Shown here one piece after another: positions 17,050 to 26,269 of a DNA stretch of 64,000 nt. Every line of letters begins with the position of its first letter. Position 1 is the first letter of the stretch. This stretch comes from Streptomyces sp. NBC_00457. GTDB taxonomy: Bacteria; Actinomycetota; Actinomycetes; Streptomycetales; Streptomycetaceae. Both the position numbers and the translations under genes were made by a program. Where the stretch lies: the NCBI RefSeq assembly GCF_036014015.1, contig NZ_CP107905.1, forward strand, positions 7,750,001 to 7,814,000, written 5' to 3'. Under the pieces are notes generated by a model. The model was not told where the DNA came from, made no database searches, and was given only the letters and a program-made list of their open reading frames with translations.

Positions 17050-18234
17050 CTACCCCGTCAACTCCCGCTCCAGCGGCGTCCGGAACCGCGGCGTGATCCG
17101 CGTCGACCCCACCCACCCTCGCAACCGCTCCGCCTCGGCCACGATCGCGGCCTCCGCCTCCCTGCCGACACCCTCCCCGTCCAGCACCCGCCACACGATC
17201 TCGCCGTCGGCCCGCTGGGCCCACCCCCCGATCACCCGGCCGTTCCACCACACCGTCGGCCCCACGTTGCCGCTGCGGTCGAAGAGGGCGGGGCGCAGAT
17301 CGGGGGAGAGGTACCAGTCACGGTGCTGCCATCCCATCGCCGTCGGGTCGAGGGCGGGCAGCAGCGCGGCCCAGGGTTCGGCGGACCCGGTCACGGGGGC
17401 GATGTCACCGGCGGTGACATAGCCGGTGCCCTCGTCGAGCCGCACCTCTTCGGCGCCGATCGCCTCGAGAGCCCGGCGCACCTCGGTCACCCTCCAGCCG
17501 GTCCACCACTTGAGGTCGGCCTCGGTGGCCGGGCCGCAGGCCGCCAGCCATCGGTCGAGGAGGGCGGCCTGGGCGCCGGCGATGTCCAGTTCGGGATGCG
17601 GGGGCGCCGGGGCCCAGCGGAACTGGGACGACGTCCAGGAGCCGAGCGGCCGACCGCGTACGACCTTGCCCTCCTGGCCCAGCAGCCGCAGCAGCCGTGT
17701 CGAGACGGTGTGCAGCCCCTCGTAACTCTTCCCGGCTCCATACAGGAACTGCTCTCTCAACCGCGGCTCGTCCTGGGCCAGTTCGGCCGCCGTCGCCTGC
17801 CCCCGCCGCTCCAGCACGGCCAGCGTGGCCTCCTCGACCTCCTTGAGCCAGGCCGCGTCCGGCGCCCCGCCCGCCGCCATCTGCTTGAGCAGGTTGGCGC
17901 GTTCACGGGCGGCGACGGCGATGCCCGTGGAGGCGTGCACGACCGCCGTCAGATCCGTCGGGAACACGAACACGGTGTTGCGCATGCCGTGCATCCGGAC
18001 CAGGCTGCCGTCCTCGTACAACGCCCGCCCGGTCTCGACCACCGTCCGCCCCGCATCCCCGAGCCGCGCACCCACCGCCAGATACACCGTCGCCGGATCG
18101 GTGCCGTGCAGCGCGACCAGCGACCGGGCGACCTCCTCCGGCGTCGCCGCCCGCGCCGTACCCGCCAGCCGATGCCGCAACCCGACCCGCACCCGCCGCT
18201 CCACCACGTCGACGTACCGCCGCCCGTCACCCAT
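17050..18234 (-). CDS. Winged-helix DNA-binding domain protein (HTH_42/AlkZ-like)
   Basis: 394 aa. The family is marked by R-H-R-L-A-G near 20, A-L-H-G-T-D-P-A-T-V-Y-L near 45-56, R-M-H-G-M-R-N-T-V-F-V near 85, and a C-terminal W-x-x-R-D-W-Y-L-S-P. Relatives include the YcaQ/AlkZ DNA glycosylases that unhook interstrand crosslinks, but many actinobacterial members are uncharacterised. I cannot place the catalytic Q-x-Q motif with confidence, so glycosylase activity is not claimed. The start is ATG 18234 with GGAGG 5 nt upstream; a GTG four codons earlier lacks a ribosome site. A dispersed repeat follows upstream. Confidence 0.85.
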   Translation of the reverse strand: MGDGRRYVDVVERRVRVGLRHRLAGTARAATPEEVARSLVALHGTDPATVYLAVGARLGDAGRTVVETGRALYEDGSLVRMHGMRNTVFVFPTDLTAVVHASTGIAVAARERANLLKQMAAGGAPDAAWLKEVEEATLAVLERRGQATAAELAQDEPRLREQFLYGAGKSYEGLHTVSTRLLRLLGQEGKVVRGRPLGSWTSSQFRWAPAPPHPELDIAGAQAALLDRWLAACGPATEADLKWWTGWRVTEVRRALEAIGAEEVRLDEGTGYVTAGDIAPVTGSAEPWAALLPALDPTAMGWQHRDWYLSPDLRPALFDRSGNVGPTVWWNGRVIGGWAQRADGEIVWRVLDGEGVGREAEAAIVAEAERLRGWVGSTRITPRFRTPLERELTG

Positions 18235-18309
18235 ACCGGCCTCCACCCGTCACCTCACAACCGTGCCTGCATCTTCGCGGACGCCACTGACAGGCCGAGG
18301 TCTGGCGGC

Positions 18310-18395
18310 GCCCCAAAGGGGCGCGGGGCTGTATCAATATGCGGCTCCGCCGCGTGGGCGCGACCAGCCACAACGAACCCGCAGCCGACCGACGA
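18310..18395. repeat. Dispersed palindromic repeat, long form
   Basis: aaggggcgcgggg, then ctgtatc and the cggctccgccgcgtg block, then gcgcgaccagcc and acaacgaacccgcag. Same modules as at 29825 and 54480. It lies upstream of the winged-helix gene. Confidence 0.85.
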
Positions 18396-18638
18396 CCGAA
18401 GCCCCATCACCACACGCCCCAACGAGCCCGCACGGAAAAGCAGATGCACACCGCGTGACCGCTTCCCTACCCTGGACACGCATAGCGGAGCTGCTCCCCA
18501 TCGCTTGCCGCAGAACAGGCATCACCTTGCGGACCCGGGGCTACTCTCTACGCACCGACGGCCGGTCGCCCACCCCCAGCGCCGCGTCGGAACATCTCGT
18601 CACCGCTTACTGATCACCCACGCCCACGGAGGCCCGTC

Positions 18639-18920
18639 ATGGGCACCATCATCTTTTCCGGGACCGCGGTCCTGGTCGTTCTGGGGTTCGGAAACCACCT
18701 CTACTGGCTCGCCGCCGTCGCGGTGCTCTTCCTGTACATGCAGTACGGGCGCGGCTCCTCGCCGACCTCCCCCTCGGGCGGGTCCGGCCCGGTGCCGTCC
18801 GACTACCGCGCGTACCGTGACCGCCGGGACAAGCAGGCCAAGTGGGAGCGCCGCTACCGTCGCGAGCGCCCCTTCGAGTCGCGCCGGCAGGAGCGCGAGA
18901 AGGCCCAGAAGAGCAAGTGA
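18639..18920 (+). CDS. Small membrane protein with basic cytoplasmic tail
   Basis: 93 aa. One hydrophobic region at 5-36 (probably two short helices), a Gly/Ser/Pro stretch, then a highly charged Arg/Lys/Glu tail (R-R-D-K-Q-A-K-W-E-R-R-Y). It should sit in the membrane with the tail inside. GGAGG lies 5-9 nt before ATG 18639. No family is recognised. It converges on pspAB. Confidence 0.75.
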   Translation: MGTIIFSGTAVLVVLGFGNHLYWLAAVAVLFLYMQYGRGSSPTSPSGGSGPVPSDYRAYRDRRDKQAKWERRYRRERPFESRRQEREKAQKSK

Positions 18921-18945
18921 GACCCGCCGTGGTGAGCGCCGCCGG

Positions 18946-19530
18946 TCACAGACCGGGGGCGCCCCACACCGGGAACCAGCGGCTGAGATCCTGCTCGATC
19001 CGCAGGTCCTCGCCGAGGGCCGCCTTCACCCGCAGTTCCAGCGCGTTGTCGCGCCGCTGCCCGTCGCCGGGCAGCGGCGCGAACGGGTAGTAGGTGCCCC
19101 GCTTGTAGAGGTAGACCAGCGCCAGCCGCCGGTCCTGTTCGTCCTGGAAGCCGGCGAGTGAGCACAGCAGTTGGGGGCCGAAGCCGTTGACCTCCATCGA
19201 GCTGTTCACCGCGTGCAGGTCGTTGACGAGGAGGTGCAGTTCGTCGGGTGCGCGATGCGAGACCAGCCAGGAGTAGCCGTACTTGTCGCGCCGCAACTCC
19301 ACCGGCGGGCCGTCGCGATCGGCGTCCGCGTCCAGCAGCGCCTGGACCTCGCGGTGTGTCTGCTCGAAGGCCGCGCCCTCGACCGTGGCGAAGCACACCG
19401 CCCCCCGCCCGGTCGGTGTGAAGGAGGCCGCCGCCTGGAGCGTCACCGCCGCCGACGGCAGGGCGAAGAGCTGGTCGAGGTCGGGCGCGACCGGCTTCGT
19501 ACGACCGAGCAGGATGTCCAGCAATCCCAT
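18946..19530 (-). CDS. pspAB: PspA-associated protein PspAB
   Basis: 194 aa. Starts M-G-L-L-D-I-L-L-G-R-T-K-P; the middle contains Y-G-Y-S-W-L-V and the end R-W-F-P-V-W-G. This matches the actinobacterial PspAB family, usually found with htpX or pspA and thought to act in envelope stress. It is downstream of htpX: GTG 19536 overlaps the htpX stop (GTGA), but ATG 19530 has the better spacing from GGAAAGG and is used. The partner genes pspA and pspAA are 38 kb away in this window. Confidence 0.85.
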   Translation of the reverse strand: MGLLDILLGRTKPVAPDLDQLFALPSAAVTLQAAASFTPTGRGAVCFATVEGAAFEQTHREVQALLDADADRDGPPVELRRDKYGYSWLVSHRAPDELHLLVNDLHAVNSSMEVNGFGPQLLCSLAGFQDEQDRRLALVYLYKRGTYYPFAPLPGDGQRRDNALELRVKAALGEDLRIEQDLSRWFPVWGAPGL

Positions 19531-19532
19531 GC

Positions 19533-20450
19533 TCACGCCTTTCCGGGAGCCGCGGCCTCACCCAACTCGGCGGAGATCCGCGCCAGTTGGTCGAGCCGCT
19601 GCTCCAGGCTGGGGTGGGTGGAGAAGTACCGGGCGATGCCGGGCTCCTTGCCCAGGGCCGGGGTGAAGTAGAAGGCGTTGAAGGCCTGGGCCGTGCGCAG
19701 ATCCTTGGTGGGGATCCGGGCGATGTCGCCCGACACCTTGGTCAGCGCGGACGCCAGGGTCGAGGGACGGCCGGTCAGCAACGCCGCCGCCCGGTCCGCC
19801 GCCAGCTCCCGGTACCGGGACAGGGCCCGGATCAGCAGGAAGCTGAGCGCGTAGACGGCCGCGGAGACACCCATCACCGCCATGAAGACGACCGCGGTGT
19901 TCTGGTCCCGGCGTCCGCCGCCGAAGAGCTGCGAGTAGAAGGCGAACCGCACGATCAGTCCGGCGATCACGCCGAGGAACGACGCGATCGTGATCACGGC
20001 GACGTCCTTGTGCGCCACATGTGACAGCTCGTGCGCGAGCACTCCCTCCAGCTCGGCCGGCTCCAGACGCCGTAGCAGACCGGTGGTCACGCAGATCACC
20101 GACTTGTCCGCGTTGCGCCCGGTGGCGAACGCGTTCGGCATGTCCATATCGGAGACGGCGACCGTCGGCTTGGGCAGATCCGCCAGCGTGCACAGCCGGT
20201 CGATCACCGCGTGCAGCTCCGGATACTCCTCGCGTTCCACGACCCGCCCGCGCATCGCGAAGAGCGCGATCCGGTCGGAGAACCAGTACTGCGCCCCGAG
20301 GAACCCCGCCGCGACCACCACGACCAGCACCCAGGACCTCAGCAGCACGATCAGCGCCGCGACAAAGGCCACGTACAGCAATCCGAGCAGAAAAAGCGTG
20401 ACCGTCATCCGCGCGGTCAGGCCCCGGTCGTTCCGGAATCGGCTCTGCAT
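19533..20450 (-). CDS. htpX: Zinc metalloprotease HtpX
   Basis: 305 aa. Two hydrophobic segments at 13-55, the M48 zinc motif H-E-L-S-H-V-A-H-K-D near 131-140, two further hydrophobic segments near 150-205, and the third-ligand region E-L-A-A-D-R-A-A near 225. HtpX cleaves misfolded membrane proteins at the cytoplasmic face. ATG 20450 (M-Q-S-R-F-R) has GAGG 8 nt upstream; an ATG two codons earlier is too close to it. It forms an operon with pspAB. Confidence 0.93.
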   Translation of the reverse strand: MQSRFRNDRGLTARMTVTLFLLGLLYVAFVAALIVLLRSWVLVVVVAAGFLGAQYWFSDRIALFAMRGRVVEREEYPELHAVIDRLCTLADLPKPTVAVSDMDMPNAFATGRNADKSVICVTTGLLRRLEPAELEGVLAHELSHVAHKDVAVITIASFLGVIAGLIVRFAFYSQLFGGGRRDQNTAVVFMAVMGVSAAVYALSFLLIRALSRYRELAADRAAALLTGRPSTLASALTKVSGDIARIPTKDLRTAQAFNAFYFTPALGKEPGIARYFSTHPSLEQRLDQLARISAELGEAAAPGKA

Positions 20451-20561
20451 CTGCATCACCTCGGCAGTCAGGCACTCGCCCCACTGCCAGTGTGCACCCG
20501 GCCACACCATGACACGGTTGTGATCAGTTCTAGGACCTGCAAAGGGAAGCTGTGAGCGCCC

Positions 20562-20855
20562 TCAGTAGCCCGGCTGGAAGTTCAGGTACCCGAGGAGCAC
20601 GATGATCGCGGCCACGGAGCCGAGCACGATCGCCGTCGATATCCAGGGCGAGCGGCGAGTGCCCCTGCTCCGCATCCGGGACGAGCGGCGACGGCGGCGC
20701 ACCGGACCCGGGTCCGCCCGGAACGGCACCGGTCCCGGAGGATTCTCCTTCCACCGCGCGGCCAGCATCCGGGCGCGCGCCGAGGGCTCCTTGTGCTCGG
20801 CCGAGTCCGCCCATCTCAGGTCGAACTCCCGCTCCCCGTCGTGCCGTTCGGACAT
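20562..20855 (-). CDS. Small protein with C-terminal membrane helix
   Basis: 97 aa. Residues 1-65 are charged and end in an Arg-rich run (V-R-R-R-R-R-S-S-R). A hydrophobic helix at 73-92 (I-S-T-A-I-V-L-G-S-V-A-A-I-I-V-L) is followed by a short tail, so it is a tail-anchored membrane protein. GAGGAAGG lies about 9 nt before ATG 20855. It is downstream of glnA on the same strand, but the glnA terminator intervenes. Unknown function. Confidence 0.75.
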   Translation of the reverse strand: MSERHDGEREFDLRWADSAEHKEPSARARMLAARWKENPPGPVPFRADPGPVRRRRRSSRMRSRGTRRSPWISTAIVLGSVAAIIVLLGYLNFQPGY

Positions 20856-20896
20856 CCCCGTTACCTTCCTCGAACAGTCGTGCCCCCAACATACGA

Positions 20897-20935
20897 CGGC
20901 GCCCCCGCCCTGGGGAACCAGGAACGGGGGCGCCG
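20897..20935 (-). terminator. Strong intrinsic terminator of glnA
   Basis: A perfect 11-bp outer stem CGGCGCCCCCG/CGGGGGCGCCG encloses an inner CCTGG-ggaa-CCAGG stem. It lies 19 nt beyond the glnA stop. Confidence 0.85.
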
Positions 20936-20954
20936 CCAAAGGCACAGGCGTCGA

Positions 20955-22364
20955 TCACACGTCGAAGTACAGCTCGAACTCGTGCGGGTGCGGACGCAGC
21001 TGCAGCGGCGCGATCTCGTTCGTGCGCTTGAAGTCGATCCACGTCTCGATCAGGTCGGCGGTGAACACGTCGCCCTGGAGGAGGAACTCGTGGTCGCGCT
21101 CGAGGGAGTCGAGGACGGCCGGGAGGGAGGTCGGGACCTGCGGGACGCCCGCGTGCTCCTCGGGAGCCAGCTCGTACAGGTCCTTGTCGATCGGCTCGGC
21201 CGGCTCGATCTTGTTCTTGATGCCGTCGAGGCCCGCGAGGAGCAGGGCCGAGAAGGCGAGGTACGGGTTGCCGGAGGAGTCGGGCGCGCGGAACTCGACG
21301 CGCTTGGCCTTCGGGTTGGAGCCCGTGATCGGGATACGCATCGCGGCGGAGCGGTTGCGCTGCGAGTACACCAGGTTGACCGGCGCCTCGAAGCCCGGGA
21401 CCAGGCGGTGGTACGAGTTCACCGTCGGGTTGGTGAAGGCCAGCAGCGACGGGGCGTGCTTGAGGATGCCGCCGATGTAGTAGCGGGCGGTGTCCGACAG
21501 GCCCGCGTAGCCGGACTCGTCGTAGAAGAGCGGCGAGCCGCCCGTCCACAGCGACGAGTGGATGTGCATGCCCGAGCCGTTGTCACCGAAGATCGGCTTC
21601 GGCATGAAGGTCGCGGTCTTGCCGTTGCGCCAGGCGACGTTCTTCACGATGTACTTGAAGAGCTGGAGGTCGTCGGCCGCGGCGAGCAGCGTGTTGAACT
21701 TGTAGTTGATCTCGGCCTGGCCGGCGGTGCCCACCTCGTGGTGCTGGCGCTCGACCTGCAGGCCGGCCTTGCCCAGCTCCAGGGAGATCTCGGCACGCAG
21801 GTCGGCGAAGTGGTCGACCGGCGGGACCGGGAAGTAGCCGCCCTTGTAGCGGACCTTGTAGCCGCGGTTGTCCTCGAGGGCACCGGTGTTCCAGGCGCCG
21901 GCCTCGGAGTCGATGTGGTAGAAGGACTCGTTCTCGCGGGTCGCGAAGCGCACGCTGTCGAAGACGTAGAACTCGGCCTCGGGACCGAAGTACGCGGTGT
22001 CGGCGATCCCCGTGGACGCGAGGTACGCCTCGGCCTTCTTCGCCACGTTGCGCGGGTCACGGCTGTACTGCTCGCCGGTGATCGGGTCATGGATGAAGAA
22101 GTTGATGTTCAGCGTCTTGTCACGGCGGAAGGCGTCGACCCGGGCGGTCGACAGGTCCGCGCGCAGCGCCATGTCGGACTCGTGGATGGCCTGGAAGCCA
22201 CGGATCGAGGAGCCGTCGAACGCCAGCTCGTCATCCGGGTCGAACGCATCGACAGGCACCGTGAAGTGCTGCATGACGCCCGGGAGGTCGCAGAAGCGGA
22301 CGTCGATGAACTTGACGTCCTCGTCCGCGATGAACTTCTTGGCCTCGTCGGCGTTCTGGAACAT
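20955..22364 (-). CDS. glnA: Glutamine synthetase, type I
   Basis: 469 aa, standard GSI-beta length. It makes glutamine from glutamate, ammonium and ATP as a dodecamer. Visible motifs: D-G-S-S-I-R-G-F (50-57), [10 protein letters not shown] (127-136), [10 protein letters not shown] (262-271), N-R-S-A-A-M-R-I-P near 337, and Tyr397 in [10 protein letters not shown], the adenylylation site used by GlnE. AGGAGGAG precedes ATG 22364. A near-consensus GlnR operator lies about 100 bp upstream and a strong terminator downstream, so it is monocistronic, controlled by nitrogen at transcription and by adenylylation. Confidence 0.97.
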   Translation of the reverse strand: MFQNADEAKKFIADEDVKFIDVRFCDLPGVMQHFTVPVDAFDPDDELAFDGSSIRGFQAIHESDMALRADLSTARVDAFRRDKTLNINFFIHDPITGEQYSRDPRNVAKKAEAYLASTGIADTAYFGPEAEFYVFDSVRFATRENESFYHIDSEAGAWNTGALEDNRGYKVRYKGGYFPVPPVDHFADLRAEISLELGKAGLQVERQHHEVGTAGQAEINYKFNTLLAAADDLQLFKYIVKNVAWRNGKTATFMPKPIFGDNGSGMHIHSSLWTGGSPLFYDESGYAGLSDTARYYIGGILKHAPSLLAFTNPTVNSYHRLVPGFEAPVNLVYSQRNRSAAMRIPITGSNPKAKRVEFRAPDSSGNPYLAFSALLLAGLDGIKNKIEPAEPIDKDLYELAPEEHAGVPQVPTSLPAVLDSLERDHEFLLQGDVFTADLIETWIDFKRTNEIAPLQLRPHPHEFELYFDV

Positions 22365-22460
22365 CCAGCTCCTCCTACTCCCGACCGTCCCGCCGGGGTG
22401 GTAGTTCGTTCGTGCGGCCAGTGCGGTGGCACACGCTGACCTCGACCCTAGGGACGCGTG

Positions 22461-22498
22461 ATTTCTCGGGCGTGACCCATTTGTTTCGCACAAGTTAA
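22461..22498 (-). promoter_or_regulatory. GlnR operator of glnA
   Basis: Minus strand: TTAAC-n6-GAAAC-n6-GTCAC-n6-GAAAT, an almost perfect match to the streptomycete GlnR consensus gTnAc-n6-GaAAc in two tandem half-pairs. It lies 97-134 bp before the glnA start. Confidence 0.9.
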
Positions 22499-22561
22499 CC
22501 AGCCCGGGTTCCACCGTAGCCCGGAAACACCCCGCCGTGCCCTGACCGGGCATGGCCGCAG

Positions 22562-22567
22562 TACCGT
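22562..22567 (+). promoter_or_regulatory. Candidate -10 box of a leaderless transcript
   Basis: TACCGT ends 6 nt before the GTG start of the RDD gene, and no ribosome site is visible. This is the spacing expected if transcription begins at the start codon. Confidence 0.45.
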
Positions 22568-22573
22568 GTACGC

Positions 22574-23041
22574 GTGGACAAGAGGCAAGCAATCGGATCG
22601 TGGCTGTCCGGCCCCCGCGCGGCCATGGAGGACGCCGGTGCCGACTTCGGATACCGGGGGGAGCAGCTCGGTCTCCCGGAGGAGGGGCCCGGCTCGATCG
22701 CCCGCCCCGGCCGCCGCCTCGGCGCCCTCGCCGTGGACTGGGCGCTGTGCGTCTTGATCGCATACGGTCTCATCACGGACGGCTACGGGCAGGCGACCGG
22801 GAACTGGGCCCTGCTCGTCTTCTTCGTCATGAGCGTCCTGACCGTCGGCACGATCGGCTTCACCCCCGGCAAGCGCCTCTTCGGCCTGCGCGTCGTCCAC
22901 CTGGACACCGGCACGGTCAACCCGGTGCGCGTCCTGCTGCGCTCGGCCCTGCTGTGCGTCGCGATTCCCGCCCTGATCTGGGACCGCGACGGCCGGGGGC
23001 TGCACGACCGGCTGGCGCGCACGGTCGAGGTGCGGATCTGA
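22574..23041 (+). CDS. RDD-family membrane protein
   Basis: 155 aa. A soluble N-terminus (1-45) is followed by [12 protein letters not shown], the Arg/Asp-bearing first helix that names the family, then a second helix (80-97) and a third (125-137). [10 protein letters not shown] lies between them, and the R-G-L-H-D-R-L-A motif near the end is typical. The function of the family is mostly unknown; some are ion antiporters. The GTG start lacks a ribosome site and may be leaderless. It is divergent from glnA. Confidence 0.88.
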   Translation: MDKRQAIGSWLSGPRAAMEDAGADFGYRGEQLGLPEEGPGSIARPGRRLGALAVDWALCVLIAYGLITDGYGQATGNWALLVFFVMSVLTVGTIGFTPGKRLFGLRVVHLDTGTVNPVRVLLRSALLCVAIPALIWDRDGRGLHDRLARTVEVRI

Positions 23042-23166
23042 GCTGCGACAGTCTTCACATATGACGCCGGTCGGGTGACGGCCGGACCGGCCACGGCCCG
23101 GGGTCCCGTCCCCGTCGAACCGCGTTCGGAACACTGCCGCCATATCGGCGGAGGTGGTTGGACAAT

Positions 23167-24327
23167 ATGTCGTACGACAACATGTCGACGATCGTGGCCC
23201 GGGCGTCGCAGGTCGCCGACATCGCGGCCCGGCACACGGAGGAGGCGGAGGCCGCCCGGCGCCTCTCGCCGCAGGTGGTCCACGCGGTGCGGGACGCCGG
23301 TTTCGCGCGGCACTTCGTACCGGTGGCCCATGGCGGCACGGCGGGCGGTTTCACCGAGCTGACCTCGGCGGTCTTCGTGGTCGGACAGGGCTGTACATCG
23401 GCGGCCTGGGCGGCGTCGCTGGCCGCCTACGCGGGACGGTACGCGGCGTTCCTGCCCGCCGAGGGCCAGGCGGAGATCTGGGCGGACGGCCCGGACGCCC
23501 TGGTGGCCGCCGCGCTCATGCCGTCCGGCACGGCGGAGCGGGTGGCCGGCGGCTGGCGGCTGAGCGGCGAGTGGAAGTACATCAGCGGGGTGCACTTCGC
23601 GGACTGGGCGCTCGCCTGCGCGGCCGTACCGGATGAGCAGCCCGCCGACGGACGGCCCGAAGTGCGGTACTTCGCCGTACCGAAGGCCGACTTCACCATC
23701 ACCGAGAGCTGGTTCTCCGTGGGCATGCGCGGGACCGGCAGCGACACCCTGGTCCTGACCGACGTCCACGTGCCCGAGCACCGCACCCTGGCCCGCTCCG
23801 CCGTCCACGCCGGGCGGGCCCCCGCGTCGGACGCGCGCTGCCACATCGTGCCGATGTACGCCGTGAACTCACTGCCGTTCGCCGCGCCGCTGGTCGGCGC
23901 CGTGCGGGGCGCGATGCGTGCCTGGGTCGAGCGGACCGCCTCCCGTGTCGACCGGCGGGGCCGGGCCGTCCGCGAGATGCCCTCGACGCAGGTCTCCCTG
24001 GCCCGCTCGGCCGCCGAGGTGGACGCCGCGGAACTCCTCGTCCGGCGTACAGCGGCGGTCGCCGACGGCAGGGAGACGCCGCCGGAGGGCGAGGCGGCGG
24101 TCCGCGGGGCCCGGGATCTCGCGCTGGCTGTGGAGCTGCTCGTCTCGGCGGTCGGCCGGGTCTTCCGCACCAGCGGGACGTCCGGACAGTCCGCCACCGA
24201 CCCGGTGCAGCGCTTCTGGCGGGACGTGAACAGCGCCGCCTCCCACGTGGCGCTCTCCTTCGAGTCCACCGGTGCGGCATACGGCGCCTGGGCGCTGTCC
24301 GGCGACGGTCGGACCGGGCCCGTCTGA
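23167..24327 (+). CDS. Acyl-CoA-dehydrogenase-fold flavin monooxygenase (group D, HsaA-like)
   Basis: 386 aa. N-terminal helical domain with A-x-x-H-T-E-E-A-E-A-A-R-R-L-S, a beta domain with G-G-W-R-L-S-G-E-W-K-Y-I-S-G, and a C-terminal helical bundle including F-W-R-D-V-N-S-A-A-S-H-V-A-L. The H-F-V-P-V-A-H-G-G pattern and lack of a dehydrogenase catalytic Glu are typical of the oxygenase branch (HsaA, HpaB-like) that takes reduced flavin from a partner. The following gene encodes that kind of reductase, so the two likely form a two-component monooxygenase. Substrate unknown. ATG 23167 is preferred over a TTG at 23158 that is too close to GGAGG. Confidence 0.82.
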   Translation: MSYDNMSTIVARASQVADIAARHTEEAEAARRLSPQVVHAVRDAGFARHFVPVAHGGTAGGFTELTSAVFVVGQGCTSAAWAASLAAYAGRYAAFLPAEGQAEIWADGPDALVAAALMPSGTAERVAGGWRLSGEWKYISGVHFADWALACAAVPDEQPADGRPEVRYFAVPKADFTITESWFSVGMRGTGSDTLVLTDVHVPEHRTLARSAVHAGRAPASDARCHIVPMYAVNSLPFAAPLVGAVRGAMRAWVERTASRVDRRGRAVREMPSTQVSLARSAAEVDAAELLVRRTAAVADGRETPPEGEAAVRGARDLALAVELLVSAVGRVFRTSGTSGQSATDPVQRFWRDVNSAASHVALSFESTGAAYGAWALSGDGRTGPV

Positions 24328-24455
24328 CGCCGTCGTCCGGTTGCTGGGCAGGGGTGGCGGCGTCATAGTCGACCTTGAACGCGGGTGACGATCACCTACC
24401 CACGCGAGCACGGTCAGTGAGAGTCGTCGCCGAGGCCAACAGGTGGTGCGGCCGC

Positions 24456-24998
24456 ATGACGGAGCAGCAGGACACAGACATACCGGATGACATAGCCGTA
24501 CCGGATGACGTCGCCCTGCCGGAGGCGCTGGTGGCGCCCGAGGAGTTCCGGGCCGCGATGGCCCGCTTTCCCTCTGGCGTCGTGGTGGTGACCACCCGGT
24601 GCCAGGACGGCACCCCGCGCGGATTCACCGCCAGTTCCTTCTGCTCGGTGTCGCTGGAGCCGCCGATGGTCCTGGTGTGCCTGGCGAACTCGGCCGACTC
24701 GGCGTGGTCGTTCGCGCGCTGCGACCGTTTCGCGGTGAGCGTGCTCACCCCGGTCCATCAGCCGCTCGCCCTGCGTTTCGCCACCAAGGGCAGCGACAAG
24801 TTCGCGGCCGGCGGGATGCGGCTCGGCCCCGGCGGACTGCCGACGGTCGAGCGGGCCCTGTCCGAGCTGGACTGCGAGGCATACGCACGTCACCCGGCCG
24901 GGGACCATACGGTCCTGATCGGCCGGGTGACGGGTGTACGGCTGGGTGAGGGATCCCCGATGGTCTACTACGACCGGGACTTCAGGACGCTGGCCTGA
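24456..24998 (+). CDS. Flavin reductase-like FMN-binding protein
   Basis: 180 aa. An acidic N-terminus (1-30), then the flavin-reductase split-barrel core: F-P-S-G-V-V-V-V-T-T near 45, G-F-T-A-S-S-F-C-S-V-S-L-E-P-P near 62-76, and D-H-T-V-L-I-G-R-V near 155. It reduces FMN or FAD with NAD(P)H and hands it to a partner, most plausibly the upstream monooxygenase 128 bp away. The ribosome site is weak at ATG 24456; the acidic extension may begin further in. Confidence 0.88.
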   Translation: MTEQQDTDIPDDIAVPDDVALPEALVAPEEFRAAMARFPSGVVVVTTRCQDGTPRGFTASSFCSVSLEPPMVLVCLANSADSAWSFARCDRFAVSVLTPVHQPLALRFATKGSDKFAAGGMRLGPGGLPTVERALSELDCEAYARHPAGDHTVLIGRVTGVRLGEGSPMVYYDRDFRTLA

Positions 24999-25011
24999 GC
25001 TCCCTCTGGTG

Positions 25012-25713
25012 TCAGCGGGCCTTCGGGCCGCCCTTCGGCAGCTTCATGCCCTTCGGCATCGGGCCCTTCGGCATCGGCATGTTGCTCATCAGGTCGCCCA
25101 TGGCGCGCAGCCGGTCGTTGGTGGCCGTCACCTGGGGGCCGGTCAGCACGCGCGGCAGCTTCAGCATGGTGGTCCGCACCTTCTTCAGCTCGACCTGGCC
25201 CTCGCCCGTGCCGACGATGATGTCGTGCACCGGCACGTCCGCGACGATGCGGTTCATCTTCTTCTTCTCGGCGGCCAGCAGGCTCTTCACCCGGTTCGGG
25301 TTGCCCTCGGCGACCAGCACGATGCCGGCCTTGCCGACGGCCCGGTGCACCACGTCCTGGCTGCGGTTCATCGCCACCGCGGGGGTCGTCGTCCACCCCC
25401 GGCCGACGTTGTCCAGCACCGCCGCGGCAGCGCCCGGCTGTCCCTCCATCTGCCCGAAGGCGGCCCGCTCGGCCCGGCGCCCGAACACGATCGCCATCGC
25501 GAGGAAGGCGAGCAGGAAGCCCAGGATGCCGAGGTAAATGGGGTGACCGATCAAGAAACCGATCGCGAGGAAGACACCGAGGGTGACGATTCCGACTGCC
25601 GCGAGTACAAGACCGATCTTCTTGTCGGCCCTGCGGGTCATCTTGTAGGTCAGAGCGATCTGCTTCAGTCGCCCGGGGTTCGCAGCATCCGCTGCCGTGT
25701 CCTTCCTCGCCAT
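25012..25713 (-). CDS. DUF4191 membrane protein
   Basis: 233 aa. A basic N-terminus, two hydrophobic helices at 35-53 and 56-78, and a cytoplasmic domain with G-W-T-T-T-P-A-V-A-M-N-R near 108. The Lys/Met/Pro/Gly-rich tail (M-P-K-G-P-M-P-K-G-M-K) is characteristic. DUF4191 genes are commonly next to lipA in actinobacteria, as here. Function unknown. Confidence 0.88.
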   Translation of the reverse strand: MARKDTAADAANPGRLKQIALTYKMTRRADKKIGLVLAAVGIVTLGVFLAIGFLIGHPIYLGILGFLLAFLAMAIVFGRRAERAAFGQMEGQPGAAAAVLDNVGRGWTTTPAVAMNRSQDVVHRAVGKAGIVLVAEGNPNRVKSLLAAEKKKMNRIVADVPVHDIIVGTGEGQVELKKVRTTMLKLPRVLTGPQVTATNDRLRAMGDLMSNMPMPKGPMPKGMKLPKGGPKAR

Positions 25714-25796
25714 GGCACGAAGTCTACGTGGCCCCGGGAGCGCGGACGACGGCAGTGCCCGGAACGAAGGGGAGGAGGAGCTTCAGGGGTGCCGGG

Positions 25797-25997
25797 TCAG
25801 GAGCGTCCGGCGAGGGCCTGCTCCAGGACGCGCTGTGCCTCGACCCGGTCCTTGGCGCGGCGGCGGTCCTCCAGGACGGAGGTCCAGGCGTTACGACGGG
25901 CGGTGCGCTGGCCGCTGCTCATCAGCAGTGACTCGACGGCGCGGAGTGCGTCGGTGACGGACGGGATGGCGGTGGCGCGAACGGGCGCGGCCTGCAT
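25797..25997 (-). CDS. Small conserved actinobacterial protein
   Basis: 66 aa from ATG 25997, with GAGGGGGGA about 10 nt upstream. Helical and basic: A-L-R-A-V-E-S-L-L-M-S-S-G-Q-R-T-A-R-R-N-A-W, then R-R-R-A-K-D-R-V-E-A-Q-R-V-L-E. A longer reading to 26060 adds unlikely sequence. It lies between lipA and DUF4191 and I recall similar short proteins at this locus in other Streptomyces. Function unknown. Confidence 0.75.
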   Translation of the reverse strand: MQAAPVRATAIPSVTDALRAVESLLMSSGQRTARRNAWTSVLEDRRRAKDRVEAQRVLEQALAGRS

Positions 25998-26269
25998 CTT
26001 GGAGGTCCCCCCTCGGAATGGCAGCGGATGCGGGTGTACGTGGCGTGAGTCGAGCGTCACTGAATGGTGTTACCAGGGCGTGACCGACCGGTCAAACGCC
26101 AATGAAACCTTGATGCGAGGGCCGAAAACCCTGACGCGGCCCTGAGGTACGCCTCCATCTGCGAGGACGTTCAGAGCCGCGTCGATTCCGCCATTACCGG
26201 CGGGTAGTTTCTTGTGCGCGAATTCACACGCTTGCGCACGCCGTGCGGGGCAAGGCGGGTGACGATATG

